From Struthidea cinerea (lineage: Eukaryota; Chordata; Aves; Passeriformes; Corcoracidae): 64,000 nt of DNA. Position 1 is the stretch's first letter. Each line of letters begins with the position of its first letter. A model generated the notes under the pieces. The model searched no databases, had not been told where the DNA came from, and saw nothing but the letters and a program-made list of their open reading frames with translations. Both the position numbers and the translations under genes were made by a program. Positions 52,001 to 62,200 of the stretch are shown here, piece after piece. The stretch covers positions 98,969-162,968 of the forward strand of contig VZTI01002349.1 in assembly GCA_013397865.1 (NCBI GenBank), in the 5' to 3' direction.

Positions 52001-52328
52001 CTACTGTGTTTGTTATGGTTTGTTTTAAACCACTTTCCTCTTAAGCAGCTTCCTGTAGTCTAGTGTGGATAGAAGTACTGGTGCCTGTTCACTTTAGCTT
52101 TCTATCATAACTTTTTAAGATGGCAAAATTATCCTAGTAGTCCTTACTTTACTATGACATCAAGTAACACTTGCAAGGTTCTGCTGCTTGAATGACTTTC
52201 TTTGACCCCAACAGCTGGACACTGGGAAAACCTTTCATGTCGTCATGAGATTTGACACTGATGTGGAGCTCACTTACTTCCACAACGGCGGCATTCTGAA
52301 CTACATGATCCGGAAAATGGCATCCTAA
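27912..52328 (+). CDS. ACO1: Aconitase 1 / iron regulatory protein 1, complete coding sequence in 20 exons
   Basis: Cytosolic enzyme that isomerises citrate and isocitrate when it carries a 4Fe-4S cluster. Without the cluster it is IRP1, which binds iron-responsive elements in ferritin, transferrin-receptor and other mRNAs. Joining the 20 coding exons listed below, all with GT-AG borders and matching phases, gives 889 codons plus stop, the same length as human and chicken. Cluster ligands Cys437, Cys503 and Cys506 and active-site or RNA-contact residues His126, His207, Arg536, Arg541, Arg699 and Arg780 fall at their family numbers. The phosphorylation serines Ser138 and Ser711 are present. 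The start is MSNPFGQIVEPLDP, as in the family. The gene is intact, and identity is essentially certain from near-identity to vertebrate ACO1 throughout. Non-coding exon 1 lies in the CpG island about 12 kb upstream. Confidence 0.98.
29754..29922 (+). CDS. ACO1: ACO1 exon 3, residues 33-88
   Basis: Acceptor CCTGTGCAG, donor AC|GTGAGT. Encodes ARLPFSIRILLEAAIRN and ends in RVILQDF plus two bases of Thr89. Confidence 0.97.
31300..31687. other. Assembly gap (388 N)
   Basis: Run of unknown bases inside ACO1 intron 3. No coding base of ACO1 is lost, because exons 3 and 4 join in phase. Confidence 0.99.
32603..32740 (+). CDS. ACO1: ACO1 exon 4, residues 89-135 (part)
   Basis: Acceptor CTGTTGTAG, donor CA|GTAAGA. 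Encodes GVPAVVDFAAMRDAV and the catalytic-loop LVIDHSIQVDFN with His126. The exon ends two bases into codon 135, which becomes Gln. Confidence 0.96.
34081..34150 (+). CDS. ACO1: ACO1 exon 5, residues 135-158
   Basis: Acceptor TTCACTTGCAG, donor AAG|GTACTG. Encodes PDSLQKNQDLEFERNKERF and includes Ser138, the PKC-phosphorylated serine of IRP1. Confidence 0.96.
34255..34438 (+). CDS. ACO1: ACO1 exon 6, residues 159-219
   Basis: Acceptor TTTTTGTTTCAG, donor G|GTACGT. Contains IIPPGSGIIHQVNLEYLARV and GTDSHTTMIDGLG (His207). Confidence 0.97.
34439..37145 (+). other. ACO1: ACO1 intron 6
   Basis: Intron of 2.7 kb. It has no recognised repeat or gene. Short open frames near 34.7-35.0 kb are judged chance. 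Confidence 0.6.
37146..37285 (+). CDS. ACO1: ACO1 exon 7, residues 220-266
   Basis: Acceptor GTTGCATGCAG, donor AAG|GTAAAT. Encodes [20 protein letters not shown] through TSTDIVLTITK. Confidence 0.97.
38205..38376 (+). CDS. ACO1: ACO1 exon 8, residues 267-323
   Basis: Acceptor TTTATAACAG, donor G|GTGAGT. Encodes HLRQVGVVGKFVEFFGPG and ANMCPEYGATAAYFP with Cys300. Confidence 0.97.
38837..38937 (+). CDS. ACO1: ACO1 exon 9, residues 324-357
   Basis: Acceptor TTTCATTTTAG, donor CAG|GTCAGA. Encodes RDKEKVMCTKRYLEAVGMLR to DPDFTQ. Confidence 0.96.
39925..40041 (+). CDS. ACO1: ACO1 exon 10, residues 358-396
   Basis: Acceptor ATCTTTAACAG, donor AAG|GTAGGG. Encodes VVELDLHTVVPCCSGPKRPQ and the following DKVAVSDMKKDFE. 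Confidence 0.97.
41295..41454 (+). CDS. ACO1: ACO1 exon 11, residues 397-449, Cys437
   Basis: Acceptor CTCCTCCTACAG, donor G|GTAAGT. Encodes QGFKGFQIAPDRHNS and AHGSVVIAAITSCTNTSNPS. Cys437 of TSCTNTS is the first 4Fe-4S ligand. Confidence 0.97.
41455..44671 (+). other. ACO1: ACO1 intron 11
   Basis: At 3.2 kb this is the longest intron after intron 1. I recognise no repeat family, exon or RNA gene in it. Confidence 0.6.
44672..44807 (+). CDS. ACO1: ACO1 exon 12, residues 450-494
   Basis: Acceptor TATTTTTCAG, donor GG|GTAGGA. Encodes LLAKKAVEAGLTVKPYIKTS, then LSPGSGVVTYYLRESGV. Confidence 0.97.
45303..45387 (+). CDS. ACO1: ACO1 exon 13, residues 495-523, Cys503 and Cys506
   Basis: Acceptor TGCTTTGTATAG, donor CAG|GTATGC. 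Encodes FDVVGYGCMTCIGNSGPLP. The two cysteines complete the 4Fe-4S ligand set. Confidence 0.97.
45665..45821 (+). CDS. ACO1: ACO1 exon 14, residues 524-575
   Basis: Acceptor CTTGTCTTACAG, donor G|GTAAGA. Encodes GDLVAVGVLSGNRNFEGRVH (Arg536, Arg541), then TRANYLASPPLVIAYAIAGT. Confidence 0.97.
46361..46485 (+). CDS. ACO1: ACO1 exon 15, residues 576-617
   Basis: Acceptor TTTCATACAG, donor GAG|GTGAAT. Encodes INASGKKIFLKDIWPTRNE and ends EVYQKIE. Confidence 0.96.
47248..47352 (+). CDS. ACO1: ACO1 exon 16, residues 618-652
   Basis: Acceptor GTGTTTTTCAG, donor CTG|GTATGT. Encodes TVNKSWNALDAPSDKLYTWN to SPPFFDGL, the linker region before the fourth domain. Confidence 0.96.
48032..48174 (+). CDS. 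ACO1: ACO1 exon 17, residues 653-699
   Basis: Acceptor ATGATGGCTTAG, donor GG|GTAAGC. Encodes DAYVLLSFGDSVTTDHISPA and ARYLTSR with Arg699. Confidence 0.97.
49610..49757 (+). CDS. ACO1: ACO1 exon 18, residues 700-749
   Basis: Acceptor CCCTTAATAG, donor ATT|GTAAGT. Encodes [20 protein letters not shown] with Ser711. Confidence 0.97.
50174..50296 (+). CDS. ACO1: ACO1 exon 19, residues 750-790
   Basis: Acceptor TTTTTATTCCAG, donor TTG|GTGAGT. Encodes LDVFDAAERYKQAG and GKEYGAGSSRDWAAKGPF with Arg780. Confidence 0.97.
51237..51422 (+). CDS. ACO1: ACO1 exon 20, residues 791-852
   Basis: Acceptor GTATTTCCCAG, donor AAG|GTATGA. Encodes GVKAVLAESYERIHRSNLVG through RERYTIIIPEKLKPQ. Confidence 0.97.
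51572..51620. repeat. AT-rich (TTAAA)n-like tract in ACO1 intron 20
   Basis: Irregular repeats of AAATT/TTAAA units immediately before a CR1 3' end. Confidence 0.6.
51660..51885 (+). repeat. CR1 LINE 3' end in ACO1 intron 20
   Basis: Typical CR1 3' terminal text: gaggcactggaacta, gcccagagaagttgtgga, gaagggttcaaggtcaggct, gatccttaaggtcccttcc, and a terminal attctatgattt-type repeat. Heavily 5' truncated and in sense with ACO1. Confidence 0.9.
52215..52328 (+). CDS. ACO1: ACO1 exon 21, residues 853-889 and stop
   Basis: Acceptor GACCCCAACAG. Encodes LDTGKTFHVVMRFDTDVELT and ends LNYMIRKMAS followed by TAA at 52326-52328. Confidence 0.97.
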   Translation: MDTGKTFHVVMRFDTDVELTYFHNGGILNYMIRKMAS

Positions 52329-52925
52329 TTAAAAAAAAAAAACATAGGCAAAAGGTCCAGGTACAAGCCTGCTTCTTGTGAGCACAATAAAACTATAGTA
52401 ATCATGCATTTCAAAGTGTGAACCATAAAGTGAACAATTTTTTTCTGTGGATTGTATTAGAAAGCTTGTTTACAATGCTGAATTTTTCTGTGTGTCAAGA
52501 AACTGGACACGCCCATATAAAGTAAACAGCATTTATTAACTGTTTTGTATGGCAGTTGGCTTGACTTACCTTAGAATACAGTGCAAAAGTCACTAAAATA
52601 CTGCTGGCATCTGTAGAACACAGATCATGTGCTGATTTCATGTATTTGATCCACGTAGTTTGACTCAGAAGTTAAGTTCTATGCTCATATCAGTGATCTA
52701 GAAATTAACTGACAGTATAAAAAAAATTTATTCCTTCCTGTTTACCTGACACTGACTTGCTTTCTTATTCAGTTAAACAGAATCTGAATCTAATAATGAA
52801 ATTATTTAGCTGTTTATTAATTTTAAAAAATGTGAACTCTGTTTAAAATCTAAGCCTTTGTGGAAAGGTGGACTTACTGGGGATATTTCTAATGGATAAA
52901 ATAAAATTTATTTTTAAAAAGTTTG
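52329..52925 (+). other. ACO1: ACO1 3' UTR
   Basis: AT-rich sequence following the stop. An early AATAAA lies at 52386-52391 and a later one at 52900-52905. The latter is followed by a T/G-rich element (gtttggtggtttctgt), so the main end is probably near 52.92 kb. Confidence 0.65.
52900..52905 (+). terminator. ACO1: ACO1 distal poly(A) signal
   Basis: AATAAA in a cluster of overlapping ATAAAATAAAA, with a GT-rich downstream element starting about 15 bases later. An alternative proximal signal is at 52386-52391. Confidence 0.6.
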
Positions 52926-55900
52926 GTGGTTTCTGTCATTCTATCCTTAGTATTGGGATGCAGAACAAAACTTCAACATACACTCTTCTCATTGTCCCTG
53001 TGGGAACAGAATCATGCAAGTCTTGACTTTCCATGTTGTAATTCTAGTTTCTTTGACAAGTCTGCATGAGATAGAATGAATACAAATACAGTCAGATACT
53101 GGCAGTCTTCTGTAACCTAACAGAATATTGGTATGATGTAATTCCCTCTGTTTTGTGCCCTCGAGAAGACAATCTCCACAATTTCAAGATGCTTGTCGGG
53201 AATTTCTATGGCAGTTAGCAACCAGTAATTACATTAATGCACTCAGTGAAGTCAGTGACTGCCCAATCAACAATGCCACGTGAATATATTTACAGGGATA
53301 ATAAATCTACTCTTACTCAGAGATCAACAAGGTTATGGTACTAATTCTTACTCTTAACTGTATTTACAGCAACTGTCACAACAATTAACGTAGTGGAGAA
53401 ATTCTTTCAAAGTAATCTCCTAATGTTTTTAGTGCAGTCAGGTCTGGCTGTTTCGGGATAAAAAAACAACTATTAAAATAGTTATGAAAGAAGACACTTG
53501 AGGGCACAAGGATTGCACTGTACCTGCAACAGGCTCTTGCTTGATTACGACAGCGCTCCTCTAGTACACCCATCAGAGGCCCACCATGATGTTGCAGGGT
53601 CTGAAGTGTCTCTCATGAGGAGAAGCTGAGAGAGCCAGGACTGTTTAGTCCAGTGACAGGAAGGCTCGTGGCTATTTCTGCTGTTTCTGTACAAATATCT
53701 GAGTGGAGGGCACAAAAGAATATGCAGCCAGGCTCTTTTCAGTGGTGCTTAATGACAGAGCAAGGAGCAGTGGGCACAATCAGTGTGAAACACAGGATGT
53801 TCCCTGTGAACAACAGGAAACACTTTTTGACTCTGAGGGACCAAGCACTGTCTGGCGGAGATTGCCAAGAGAAAGTGTGGTGTCTCCATTCTTGGAGATG
53901 TTCAGATGCTGTCTGGACATTTGGACATTGTCTTGGGCAATCCCTTGGGCCACAAGATGACCTCTGAGGTCCCTCCCAACCATAGCTGCTCGGTGATTCT
54001 GTGAACAGTGAGTTGTTAATATGGTAGTAATCTTAGTAAGAAGTTTCAGGTTCCATGTTTTTTCAAAAATCAGGTATTCTCAAAGGCCAAATAGAGTGCT
54101 GGTGTTCTTCCCCACCCTCCAATCTCCCCTGTGTACTGAAGCAAAGGCTTCTTTTACCAAGCTGAATTCTTATTAATGTGTTATCCCATCAACCTTTAAT
54201 ACTCCTTTAGGCTGAATCGCGAAGTTGTTTTAGTCTGAAATCCTTGTGTTCAAAGAATAGGAAAATACCAAAACTTCTCAAGGTCAACTTCCCAGTAGTT
54301 ACTACTATAAACTGTGAAATTTAGGACTGATTATTTTTATGCCAGGAGTCCCCAAGTAGATGGTCCTTTCACAGAGCAATTTGATACTTAAGAACTGTGA
54401 TTTTTCCATGTACTTTTAATCTGATAGTGCTAAACCAGCTTTTTTCAAAAATATTTTGTTCCTAGTATTTTTGGAGGGGAGGCATTATCTAAACATAAAG
54501 CATCTTTATTCATTGTTCTGTGTTTCCTTTTAGGTAAAAACTAAGTACAGAGGAAGTTACTGTAGGACTGAGATTCAGCCTTCCTGTACAGTGCATACAG
54601 CTTTCACGGTAGAAGGCATGGACTGGGGTGGAACAAGAAACAGGACTTACAAAATTCTTTTGCTTTTAATGCCACATAACACTTTACAATAACACTGCAA
54701 GCATCTCTGAGTAGGATTTAGGCAGGTTAAATTAATTTTTGAACTCATAAATTTAGGTTTGTTTTTTTGAACTCTTAAATTAGGTCTGGGGTTTGTTTTT
54801 TGTTTGGTTGGTTTTTTTTAATTAGTTCAGGTGTTTTGGTAACATAATTCTTGCACATACATAACATACCACACTGTCAAATACACAAAGTGAACTGAAA
54901 ATGCATTTGTTTTTTGTTCCAGAAATACTGAAAACTAAACTCACTGAAGATGTGTAGAATCAGCAGGTGCTTTAAAGTGTACAAGTACAACAGTGTTTCA
55001 TAACTGCCGCAATTTCTGTTTTTCCCAGAGAAGTCTGGGATCTGGGTAAAGAGGATAGATTTGAACACGGTAATGCCTAGACTTTGTAAGAATGCTAGAT
55101 CAGCTCTGACAGGAAGCTTACAGTATTCCCAGTGTCTGAAAGATTGTAGGTGATAATCCATGAGACAGAGCATCCAGGTAAGTGCTAATCCCCATCAAAA
55201 CTGAGCCTCCACCCATGTTCCAGGGCACTGTCTCGTCCCTATTAGGGCTTGTTCAGTTAAGCAACACAGGAGGGTGCCCATTCTGCAACTTGAGCAAGGG
55301 CAACTTGAACAAGGTGCAATGATTTAAAAAAAAGTGCTACCATTTTAATCACAAGGATGAATCCCCAAGAGGGCTCTGCCCTACTCCATTTCTACTTTTG
55401 CAGAAGCATTTCCTATTAAAGATAGATTTAAGAGATGAAGTATCGTCCTTACAGAAAAGTTACTGGACGTTTTTCTCTTAATTTTATATATCTACGTCTA
55501 GAACATTAAAAGTAACGTTTTTAAAAGTTTTAAAAGCAGCTGGAGTAGTGCCTGAAGTGCTAGTAAGCCATGTTGGCTGCAAGGATGTGGAATCCAACAA
55601 CAAGTTAGCAGTACCAAAGGAGATGCTGATTCGCACCTCAATTCTTGAAGGTGCAGCCTGTCACCTAAAGTTGGATGTTTAGTTAGTCATCCAACTTGAT
55701 CTTACTTTTTTTCAGACCAGGTTCCTCATAGCCATAATGATTCAGATCTAGACACCTAGGCACATACTTGTCCTGGTGAAACTTGCAGTGAAATATTCCA
55801 TTACATAGCAAATACTGGTTTCAGTGGCTTTACCAGCCTTTTATAATCTAGCCAGATGGGGGTGAGCGGCCTAGCATAAAGAACAAAAGCTTTTATACAC

Positions 55901-55951
55901 AAAAATTCATCATCTGCTATTTCAGCATAGTGCAGTAGAACAATATATCCA
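52926..55951. other. Intergenic region between convergent ACO1 and RIGI, including RIGI 3' UTR
   Basis: Tail-to-tail spacer of about 3 kb. It holds a CR1 (53585-54003) and the 3' UTR of RIGI on the minus strand. Candidate minus-strand poly(A) signals are ATTAAA at 55344-55349 and 54665-54670 and AATAAA at 54505-54510. I cannot tell which is used. Confidence 0.55.
53585..54003 (+). repeat. CR1 LINE 3' end, downstream of ACO1
   Basis: Standard CR1 text in order: gaggagaagctgagagagcc, agccaggctcttttcagtgg, ggaaacactttttgactctg, gatgacctctgaggtccctc, and terminal ggtgattctgtg. Diverged and 5' truncated. Confidence 0.9.
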
Positions 55952-56260
55952 TTAAAATGTTGAGTTCAGATCATTTTCTTCATCAAAATTCTTCAAAGAG
56001 TAATTAATACTTCTCCATTTCTGAAAATCCATTTGTGTCCCAGTTTCAATGTTCTCTAGTACAAAGCTTTTGATTTTGATCACTGGTAGATTATCAAATG
56101 TCTTGTACTTCACTGTGATCCCCCAGTCATGCTGGCAGTCAGTATTTCGGCAATGCATCTTGCTTTTTTTCTCAAAACCATCAAACTGAGCCAGTCTGCT
56201 GTGGGGCTTTGTTATATAACGCTCCTTGAATGCGTCACCTAGGACAGTGTGATGAGATTC
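55952..56260 (-). CDS. RIGI: RIGI last exon with stop, C-terminal RNA-sensing domain
   Basis: Acceptor CGTTTTGTTTCAG. It starts ESHHTVLGDAFKERYITKP and contains FEKKSKMHCRNTDCQHDWG (the other two zinc cysteines) and VKYKTF. The stop is at 55952-55954. The tail after the domain is a little longer and more diverged than in human. Confidence 0.95.
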   Translation of the reverse strand, partial: ESHHTVLGDAFKERYITKPHSRLAQFDGFEKKSKMHCRNTDCQHDWGITVKYKTFDNLPVIKIKSFVLENIETGTQMDFQKWRSINYSLKNFDEENDLNSTF

Positions 56261-59200
56261 CTGAAACAAAACGTGCCAGAAACACTTAATACTAGAAACA
56301 ACATTCCTCATTTTTTCTTGTCATTCCCCTTCCCTTCTCAAATACAGACACCTGCTGTCACCCAGGAGGCTCACCTTCCAGCCCCTTGGGCTCATTGCTC
56401 CTTTTTTTCCCCCCCATTCATTGAATACCAGGTACTACAAGGACCCAGGCCTAGCCTTATCAAAACCAAAAAAATTTACTGTGTATCCCCAGTCACCAGC
56501 TTACACATATTTGAACTTACTAAGCTTTTTAAGAACTGTGTTTGCAGTATTTGAGCCTTGTCCAGGAAACTAAGAGAGTAATTCAGACAATGGACAATTT
56601 TGAGAGACTTCTGCTTCCCATGACAGGTGATGCAATTACTTTGGAGTGGTAGAAAAAATAACCCTAACAAGGTAAAGGAGCTACAGTTGTTGTTTATAAC
56701 ATATATAATAAAAGATTAAAGAAATTAACAGCCTTATTTGAAAGCATATTTACAATCTGAGTTTGAGTCTGAAAATGGTAGATCCTCCTGGAAATGCAGT
56801 TTGTAGGGATTATTTTAAAAACTGTGAGAGGTTATTTCCAGAGTACAAAACAAAAACACTTACTGAAGAGTTTTCTGAACTCCTGGATCTATTTGCACAG
56901 GTGTAGGTGATAAGCCAGGAGCACAAAATAGAGTAAAAGTCAGAGGTGCTTTAGATAGCCCTTGTTTTTTGTCAAAGAAATGTAACCAAGTTTCACAAAG
57001 CTGAGCTACTCCCAGCTCCTTGCAGAGGTGTAGTGAACACCATCTACATTCCAAAAACAGCTGGTAAAAACAAACAAAAATTTGGCAAGGGCCTGAAGGC
57101 AGACACGGTAATGCTCAGCTGTAGCCTGAAGCCCTGTATCACATTGCAACCGCACCTTTCAGAGCAGCAGAAATAGAAGCAGCTTCAAAAGAACAAAAAG
57201 CAGAACTATAAAGGCTCAAAGGGCTCAGAAAAGCCTCTCTTTCATGATCACCACTTTCCATGTGTAAAGAGTACTGCCTTCTTTTGTCTACAGAGAAAAT
57301 ATTCACATTTAGAAAAAGTACAATCAAAATGTCCCTATGATATACATAGAACCAATGTGAACTACACCTACCGAATGGAAAACAAAATAATATTGAAGAC
57401 CTGTAGGGCTCTTTTTGTGAAACCACGGTTTGCCTTGCTTTTCAAAACTCAAACTGACCCATAAGACAAGGAGTTAGTAAGCTGATCCCAGTACTTTGTG
57501 TAGATAATTTTCAGTCAACAGAAATTGTGGGAGAAATCTCTCAACAGAAGAGAGACTTCCAATCTGATGCTAATCAGGTAAGTAAATATCCAGCAGTAAC
57601 ACTAGCAGGTTATGTAGTCGAAGATCAGGTAGTTTTCCACAAAATTCATCAGAAGGGCTGCAGGAAAACGAAAGTGATTCCTACCGTTTTGCACACCTTG
57701 GACAACATCAACTAATATAATATCATAGTACAGAAGTAGTCACAACTGTTCCTGTGGTTTACTGATTTACTCAGAATTTCTATTCTCCTCCAGTTTGCAC
57801 AAAATAGCCCACTTCCAGACTCATAAGCAATGCAATTAGTTCAATAACGCTGACTTCCCTGGTGTTCATGGATGTAGGTTCCTGTACAGAAACATACCTT
57901 TATAACTCTGATGTCATCTGTACTGCAGACATATGCTTTGCATTTTCCACACAAAAGATTTATTTTCCCTTCCACTACTTTATATTTTGTTTCATTCTTC
58001 CTGGAATCTCGTAGTTTCTTTTCCTTCATTTGCAGGTCACAGATCTTTAATAAATAAATAAAAATCAAGATCATTATGAAATGAAATCCCAGTGTCAGCC
58101 TAAACATGACTTTGGACATGGAACATCTAGGAACCTATTACTTAAAGCACACAAAACAAAACACACCTTGTTCTGGCAACTCATACCGAGAAAGAACAGG
58201 GTACATTTGTCAATTTAGAATGCAGGGCTAGAATGAGACTACGTGATGGACAGCATTTATGCTATTTGATCCCTCCTCCCCTCTAGCCCCCAACAGCCCC
58301 TCTGGTCTTAAGGCCGGTCAGTCTGTGTCAAGAGTTAAGTCACATGAGACCCTACAGCACAACTAACGCTGCTGCTCTGGGAATCTCATGGTATGGAAAG
58401 AGAGCTACAGAGACCACAGAAACTGCAGGCAGAGAAAGAAGCAACAAGGCACAGCCTCGAGCTGAGAACCAAATGCAGAAATGGAATCCTCTGAGAAGAA
58501 GCAGGAGCAACCACACCAAGCCTTGGGGGTGGGAGAAGAAATGTCACAAAGGCCAGGGGGCCTTGGGCATCCTCTGTTGCACAGCTCAGTGTCTGAAAGC
58601 TTGTCTGGAAACACAGGATGAGTCCATGGGGATATGGGAGAACTGTGTGCAAAGCTTTTTTATTACTAGTGGCTTGTTGCAGTCTTCCCTGAGCCCTGAG
58701 GAACACCACCGATACCAGCCACCAGCTGTATTTAACTCCAGTCACTCCCACTCTCTGGGCCTGGGCATCCAGCCATTTTTTTACCCAGCAAAAAGTACGC
58801 CCATCCAAGCCATGAACAGCCAGTTTCTCCAGGAGAATGATGTGGGAAATGGTGTCAAGGTCCTTACTGTAGTTCAGACAGACACCAACCATAGCCTTCC
58901 CCACACCCACTAAGCGGGTCACACAGTCACAGAAGAAAACCAAGCTGCTCAGGCAGGACCTGCCTTTCATAAACCCATCCCAGGTGGGCCTGATCCCTGA
59001 TTGTCCTGTATGTAATGGGTAACATCCTGTATGCGACGCGTATGGACGATCTGCTCCATAACCTTCCCTGGCACCAAGGTCAGGCTGACAGGGCTGCAGT
59101 TCCCTGAATCCTCCTGGTCCTTCTTGTACATGGGTGGTTGCACTGACCAACCTCCAGTCACCTGGGATCTCCTTCATTATCCAGGACTGCTGATAAATTC

Positions 59201-62200
59201 TGGGAAGTGGATTGATGAGCTCTTCCACCAACTCCCTCACTACCCTTGGGGGGATCCCATCTGCCCCCATAAACTTGTGTGTGTCACAGTGGTGTAGCAG
59301 GTCACTAACCAGTTCCCCTTGGTTTATGGGGGCTTCATCCTGCCCCCTATCTCTGTCCTCCAGCTCAGGGGGCTGGATATCCTGAGTACAACCAGTCTTA
59401 CTGAGGCAAACAAGGCATTAAGTACCTCAGTCTCTTCTCTTCATCTTTGTCACCATGTTTCCCCCCATACCCAGTAAAGAATGGGGATTTCTCCTCAGCC
59501 CTTGGTGGTGGTCCATATGAAGTTCCAGTTGGGCTTTGGCCCTCCTGATTTTCAGCTCCAAAACATCACGATATCTTTGTACACTCTGCCCAAGATGGCC
59601 TCCAACTCTCACATCACCCATAAGTCCTTCTCTTTTCATAAGTAACAGGTCATAAATTCTACCTCACACTCTTAAGTTTTTTTGCAGTTACCGTACAGTT
59701 GACATTTGCAAACTATCAGTACATACCATCCCTTCTCTGCTGACCTAGCCTTTGTCAGAAATCAAGTACAATGAACACTTCCCTCAGCTTATCACTTGGC
59801 CCTACATAGAGTCCTAGTAGATGAAGGCTGATATAGATTATCCCTTTGAAATTTGAGCATGAAAACTGCACAAATCACAAACCTTTCTTGCAAATGTTGT
59901 TTCATCCCAGTTCTGTAGCTCTTCAATAGCTGCATTCATCATTTCTTCCTTATAAATGTTTTGTTTTTCATTCTCAACCACTTCTCTTTTGCTTGTCACA
60001 AGGATGCACTTGCTGTCTCTTGCCCTTCCACGACCTATATAGCAACACATTTATGCTCTTTAGTTACTCTTAAGAACACGTCCAAAAGTGACAGGTCTGC
60101 CATAAGACTTTAAGGGCCTTCTGTATGGCTGCTTTTGTTTGCAATGTCCAGATTCAGATAATGCTGCTTCTGAAGAACATTCTTCAGTAACAAACCAGAA
60201 CAAGATGCCCCCTTCCAGGTATCCTCATGGATATACCCTAGCCAGTATTGTATTGCCTGCTTCTCTAGCCTCCCTGTGTTGAATTCAGGCATGCTTTAAT
60301 ATTCAATTTTTGTATAGCATCTTGCTGTCTTCTTGTTGTGTAAAAAAAAAAAACCAAAAAGATAAAGGAGAAAAGTTCATCTCAGTCTTCCTTATTAGTT
60401 TTCATCCCTGCTAACTGGTGTCTAAAAAAACCCAAAAACCCCATGTATCACAAAAACCTAAGGAAATACAGCGCTGACAAGAACACAGACAAGAACAGCA
60501 AGCGCCTCCTCTTCTACCTGACTATGCCTACTGCCTGCCTGTTTATTGAAGCTGTGACACAGGCAAACCAAAAACTACAGGGATCACATACCAGTTTAGA
60601 AGTAGTTCAGTTATAAAAAGTGTTCTCATTTTCTTTCGAGCTCCTACTCCACAAAAATCATGATTGCATGTGGTTTAAAACGGACATAACCTATTGTATT
60701 TGCACCTTTAATGGCTTTTTAATAATAAACACTATCCTTTCATCCATGAAAGTCAATTCTGGGCCAATTACTTCATTACAAGACACAGACAAGAAAGTCA
60801 CAACACACAAACACTGAAAGTAGAGTACAGTGTAAGTACAATGGAACTCACTTCCCAATTAATTATGATGTTAACTACTTTGGGAACAGGATAAAATATT
60901 GCAGACGCACCCTTAAAAGAATAGGCAGTTTTATGCTGCCTAGGAATGTGAAACAGAAATCAGTGTTTAGTATGGCTCTTCATTCCCCTCTACTGGCCAT
61001 ACTGTACAATCACCAAATTTAAGGCCAAAGTCTTGACAGACTTCTCTGGACAAGCCAAGAAGACAGAAATAAGCTGTCTCTTTTTTTGGTCTTAAATATT
61101 AGAGATCTGCACATGCGAAGGCCTCATGTACCTGGGTGTAGCTGGGTTGGTAATAAACCACAGTGCAGGGGAAGGCCTTCAGAAGCCAAGGCAATACAAG
61201 AAATTCCATTGCAGCAGTCCTTTGCAAATTGTCACAGAATGATATGTAATATTTCTGACAACAGCTCTTCTAGCCATAGTTCTGCTTGTGTGTGTAATTG
61301 TCTACTTGAGGCTATCAGTCCTCAACAGCTCAATAACCTTGTGCAGCATGGCTAATTTGCCTGGCAAAAGAACTGTCAGACAACATCAAGGACTCGGCTC
61401 TGTGAACAAATTTATCGTGTCACATCATTCACTTGACTTAGCTCTAAGGCACAGAGGAACAACAGCAAGGCATGAACATATTACTACAGTATTTCCAGTG
61501 TGCCAGTTAGTAGCATTTCATGTCCATTTCTAGGCCAAAAAAGGTTTCTAAAGTAATAGCTCTGAAATTCCATACCTCTGACTTGGATCATTTTGGTGAC
61601 ATTGCCGAAGTATTCATAGAGCACCACAAGGTTGCACTCAGTAATATCAATGCCTTCGTCAGCAACAGATGTAGCAATTAGCAGTCTGATGTCTTTGTCA
61701 CTTCTGAATGCATCCAGTACACCTTTCTGCATTGGCAGGGTCATACCTACAGTACCAAGAAACTGTGTCAGGAAAAAAACACTGAAGAGCAAACTTTGAA
61801 AAGCAATTCTTTGAGCAAGATACCTGCATTTGCTTTTACTTAAGTGATTAGAAATTAGTACACCCCTTTGATCTGGAAAACTACATTAAGTTTGATATGC
61901 AGCTGGGTCTATACTATACCCACTGACCAGGCATTTCTGTTGATGTGTCACAGGAATTATCAACCTGGGAAACACCATTTTAGACACAACATCCAGATGA
62001 TCTTTATTGGAGACACCCATGCAGCTTAGTTAGTTAAAATCCAACCTAACTCTTAACTTAAGCCATAGGCAATTCATTTCAGTTGTAGCTTCCAGTCTAT
62101 CTTAAAATGTCTTTGTGCCAACAAACATAAAATAAGAGAGGGATCTATAAAAGGAACAGGGACAACACAAGAATTAATCACAAGAAGCCATGATAGTGAA

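Noticed and set aside
58344..59297. Open frames of 189 codons (plus) and 294 codons (minus) inside the RIGI intron
   Set aside because: The minus frame is CR1 reverse transcriptase remnant followed by non-homologous sequence, and the plus frames are its antisense. Neither is a host gene.
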